Shown piece by piece: positions 60,981 through 64,000 of a DNA stretch of 64,000 nucleotides. Each line of letters opens with the position of its first letter. Within the stretch, counting starts at the first letter, position 1. Under the pieces are notes generated by a model. That model was given only the letters and a program-made list of their open reading frames with translations, was not told the DNA's origin and did not search any database. The DNA is taken from positions 9,608,001 to 9,672,000 of the forward strand of contig NC_079889.1 in the NCBI RefSeq assembly GCF_029227915.1, read 5' to 3'. This DNA is from Hydractinia symbiolongicarpus (taxonomy: Eukaryota; Cnidaria; Hydrozoa; Anthoathecata; Hydractiniidae). A program made the position numbers and the translations under genes.

Positions 60981-61450
60981 CTAGTCGATATGGCCTCTGG
61001 AAAAATCCACTCAGGCAGTATTTGAGATGTGTCATTTCTGACTTTATTATTATTGTTGGTGTTGTACGTGATTCTATACATTATTTTGATCAGCGTTTCA
61101 AACTCTACCCATTGGAAGCAACTTGTAAACAAATTTCAGGGAAAACATATTGTGTATTGACAGGCCCTGGCAGACGTCATCAAAATACAAGTTACAATTT
61201 TCTTTGCCTAAGTGGATTTTACAGTGTAAATTTCAATGCAAAATCTTAAAATCTTAAAACACTTATATCTCCTTATGCGTTTGCGAACACATATGATCCT
61301 GTTCATTATTGTTATCAGCGTTTCAATCTGCACGCATTACAGGCAGCAGATAAACTATATTTGGCTAACTTTTTTTGTATATGCACTGCTGACGTTAGCA
61401 AAATCTGCAAAACAACTTAATCTTCTGCCTGAGTGGACTTTATCGACTAG
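60981..61450. mobile_element. Two outward-facing Helitron 3' termini
   Basis: The left border is CTAGTCGATATGGCCTCTGG (60981 on) with the hairpin block (minus-strand end, host A before it). The right border is GCCTGAGTGGACTTTATCGA then CTAG ending at 61450, followed by T (plus-strand end, hairpin partly lost). Inner sequences contain related stretches around 61085 and 61315 (TATCAGCGTTTCAA-like). No coding sequence. Confidence 0.6.
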
Positions 61451-61763
61451 TTATAACAATAATTCTACTTGAGTCGTTCTTGTACAGTGTAGCTTAAAAA
61501 AACACAACCTTTGCAATGACAAAGTTAATAACCTTCTGCCTTACTTAAAGCAAGTTGGAACATTTTACAACTTGCATCTTTCCACCATTGGGCCGTGTAC
61601 GTTTAAAACGTAATTCATTGCAAGCTTTTTCGCATTTCATCCATGGTATGTTACGTGTTGACAAGATAAAAAATATTATTTGGTTGTCTCCTTTTTCAGC
61701 AATATCTACGAACAATTCTAAACGTAGAACGATACACAATTGCACTACAATTGTGTATCGATT

Positions 61764-62090
61764 TTATGACTGTCTCTTTTTCTTCATTAGTTCTCTTCCG
61801 AAAGTCGTTGAAAACAAAATACATATAATAGCATCTGAAGCACGAGGGAACCAGCTTGTAATAGACAATATATTTCTTTTCATGAGGTAAAATAAAGAGA
61901 TTGGAATCATGGTGAAAAAGATATACGTCGTAATTAATAGTGTAGGTATTAATACGTCTTTTGAAACGTACACCGCCCTGTCTTTTACTACCACTCTGTG
62001 GACTAATTTTGATCGAAGAATGCAAGTCATTACCTCTGTACGAAACTGTGGCATCGCTATGTATGGTCAACTTCTTTAGTGAAAATGTGA
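61764..62090 (-). pseudogene. Truncated seven-TM receptor remnant, cluster member 9
   Basis: Only ICL3 to helix 8 remain: KDVLIPTLLITTYIFFTMIP (TM6), FYLMKRNILSITSWF, then SDAIICILFSTTFGRELM. Between SSWF-type and SDAIICI the first part of TM7 (LLNPMFYLGC in relatives) is deleted. One extra base after GVRFK puts ICL3 in another frame. TM1-TM5 are absent. It marks the far edge of the family in this window. Confidence 0.85.
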
Positions 62091-62153
62091 AAAACATTTC
62101 CATTTCACCCATAAAATAGAACCATGCCTTTTTCTTATTCGAATTGTATATAA

Positions 62154-62189
62154 CTAGTCGTTAACCCGTGGAAAATCCACTGATTCGCC
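62154..62189 (-). mobile_element. Helitron 3' terminus fragment
   Basis: CTAG (62154-62157) preceded by host A, then 10 bases and a GTGGA/TCCAC hairpin (62168-62180). It runs straight into a MITE fragment. Confidence 0.65.
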
Positions 62190-62323
62190 CGTCCTTTTTA
62201 TACCGCATTGCGTGCTTCTCGCTATTGTTCCAAGTTTGATTAAATTTTGAACGTTATTAAGGGGGGAGGAGCGGAATCCTCCCCTTAGTCATATTATGCC
62301 CCCCGGACCGAAAAGATGTAAAG
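62190..62323. mobile_element. Right-end fragment of a piggyBac-like MITE
   Basis: Matches the last 140 bases of the 8580 element: CCAAGTTTGATTAAATTTTG, TTATTAAGGGGGG, a GGAATCC palindrome and CCCCCGGACCGAAAAGATG. The terminal TTAA is mutated. Confidence 0.7.
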
Positions 62324-62650
62324 TTATAGATACATAAAGATATATCTATAATACAGTAGTTGCGAGACAAACAACTCTTTCATTGGAGACGTAGAAACTC
62401 AACAAATGTGTGTGTGTATTTTTATCATTCACACAAAAGTATTTTCATCTAAAACGACGCCAACATCATTTCTGTCGTTGTAGTATATTCTCGCTAATTC
62501 GTATTTACAAAAGATAAATCGATGAAAAAACTTTCACTTGATTATGATTTTTATTAGATCTTTAAGTTGATATTCTCCAATGCAGTTGAATAAAACAGCT
62601 CATTACTATCAAATGTTATAAAATCGAACTTAAAATTGATCAAGTAGTTT

Positions 62651-63037
62651 TCACTCGCTTATGATTTTATAGAAAACTTTCGTTCGATTGATCTTTGAGT
62701 TGATATCCTCCAATGCAGTTGGATAAAAGGGCGCGTGGCTATCAAATGTTGTAAAATCAAACTGAAAATCGAAGTCTGTAATTTTCATTTTTCTGTAACT
62801 CTTGCATCGATCGAAGTATATATTTTGATAAGAGTTTTCAATAAGGTTTAGGATTTCTTTTATTTCGTTTCTTTTTTCATCATTTACAGTTGACAGTGTG
62901 TCCATGCATTGTTGTTCTGCGAAAACAGATTTTTGTTTATGTCGTCTTTGCTTTTGCTTACGTTTCTTGATTTTTTTTGATCTTATAAATGTATTTGCGT
63001 TATTATTTTCATCAGTTTCATCATCAAATTGCTTCTT
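62651..63037 (-). CDS. Candidate terminal exon of an unknown basic protein
   Basis: From an acceptor (ACATTTATTTAG, exon start 63037) 128 codons are open to TGA at 62651. Composition is non-random: an acidic N-part (FDDETDENNN), a strongly basic run (KKIKKRKQKQRRHKQK) like a nuclear localisation signal, then KRNEIKEILNLIENSY and FDFTTFDSHAPFYPTALEDI. A diverged copy of the last part lies just downstream at 62530-62640 (FDFITFDSNELFYSTALENI in translation), with amino-acid similarity kept. No recognised domain; upstream exons not found. Confidence 0.4.
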   Translation of the reverse strand, partial: KKQFDDETDENNNANTFIRSKKIKKRKQKQRRHKQKSVFAEQQCMDTLSTVNDEKRNEIKEILNLIENSYQNIYFDRCKSYRKMKITDFDFQFDFTTFDSHAPFYPTALEDINSKINRTKVFYKIISE

Positions 63038-64000
63038 CTAAATAAATGTTCACAGTATATACGGACTGAAACTTTGTACCTCTCTTATTCGTGCAATGCA
63101 AGGCTACCGGATCAATATTCATACTTTACTGTTTGTTGGCCTATCTCAAACAGGTGAATGTTATCAATGCGAAGTGTAACTTTTATGAAATGTAGAACTG
63201 AAAGAAGAGGCCCCAGACATACAGAAGTAGGGGGACTTAGCCACCACCCCATTCTCTTCTCACCTTTAATAACGTTTGTTTCTCCACGAACTGACAAAGT
63301 AAGTGGTCGGGGAGGACATTTTTCGTTATAGAGAGACTTTTAAGAATGTAAAGTTTCTTCGTAGGCATCACTATGCTGGCGTCTCATAGAGATTGTTAAC
63401 TCTCCCTCTTCAAAAAACGTTATAACGACTGAATAACGAATATTCTCAAGGAAATTAAACATTCACTTCTCTTGCAAAGAGCTTCTATCGATGTATCAAT
63501 TAATGTTCTGGTACAAGGACAGAACTGAATTAATGCTAGTTGTAACAAAAAAAATTTAAAATAAAAAATGAACTTCCTCCCACCTTTTTAATAGAGAATG
63601 TGGTTTGAGAGTGATGTCCTATCCATTCTGAGCTTACGGAATTAGCACGATATGGCGCGCGACGTTTACGTGTGTTATCTAAAACAAAAAACGTTTTCTT
63701 TCTTGGGACTGTCTGATAATAGAAATTTGTTAATACCTGAGTGGCCGTGATAATAACTGTGTTGTTATTGACACTAATGAAGAACTAACCAGCTTGCATG
63801 CTAACAGCATCCTTCATCACGTGACCACATTCACAGGATGTTTGCGACAAAGATTGCTAGATAAAAAAATTACAAATATATATTGAAATAAATTTTAATT
63901 AAATAACTCAATGGCCCAAATTTGGTCCAAGTATTTTGAAAGATGTCACGCTCAATTAAACCCTGATGACAGATAGAAAGAACAAAAATGCGATTTTCAA
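63038..64000. other. Non-coding, no gene recognised
   Basis: Could hold the intron upstream of the exon at 62651-63037. No domain, RNA gene or delimited repeat was seen. Confidence 0.4.

Overview
The window looks like AT-rich nuclear DNA of a cnidarian, most likely a hydrozoan. This is an inference from long AT-rich introns with GT-AG junctions, many TAGC-type simple repeats, a very high load of small DNA transposons and a cluster of intronless, highly divergent rhodopsin-like receptor genes. Nothing bacterial or organellar was seen. No species can be named from the sequence alone.

Layout. Positions 253-5307 hold the last eight exons of a plus-strand gene for a STAND-type/nephrocystin-3-like protein with C-terminal TPR repeats. 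From about 10 kb to 62 kb lies a lineage-expanded cluster of single-exon seven-transmembrane receptors: seven full-length or nearly full-length genes on the minus strand (10125, 12284, 18839, 26195, 32682, 41104, 56425), one plus-strand pseudogene (48115-49023) and one truncated remnant (61764-62090). Three of them sit in a young tandem duplication with units of about 6.6-7.4 kb (12284-27500). All full-length copies share altered class A signatures: DRL or DRF for DRY, D-A-I/V-x-C for NPxxY, glutamate at the usual TM2 aspartate, and no visible TM3-ECL2 disulfide.

Between the receptors lie mobile elements that can be delimited from the sequence itself. They include TTAA-flanked piggyBac-like MITEs with G-rich hairpin ends, where an empty site in the tandem duplicate proves the TTAA duplication; a TTAA-flanked Kolobok/'Mutator-like' transposon with a broken transposase (35400-38225); a complete non-autonomous Helitron with 5' TC and 3' hairpin-CTAG ends (43876-44609) plus further Helitron termini; a TA-flanked MITE; a pogo/Tigger transposase relic; and a Penelope-like GIY-YIG retroelement relic. 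Other repeats are a dispersed modular repeat that flanks one receptor as inverted arms and a perfect (GACA)n array of about 197 units at 46595-47384.

How it fits together: the receptors behave as a birth-and-death family. Tandem duplication, sequence mosaicism, start-codon loss, nonsense and frameshift decay, and transposon insertion can all be read off in one locus. Ligands and expression are unknown. A chemosensory or neuropeptide-type role is only a guess.
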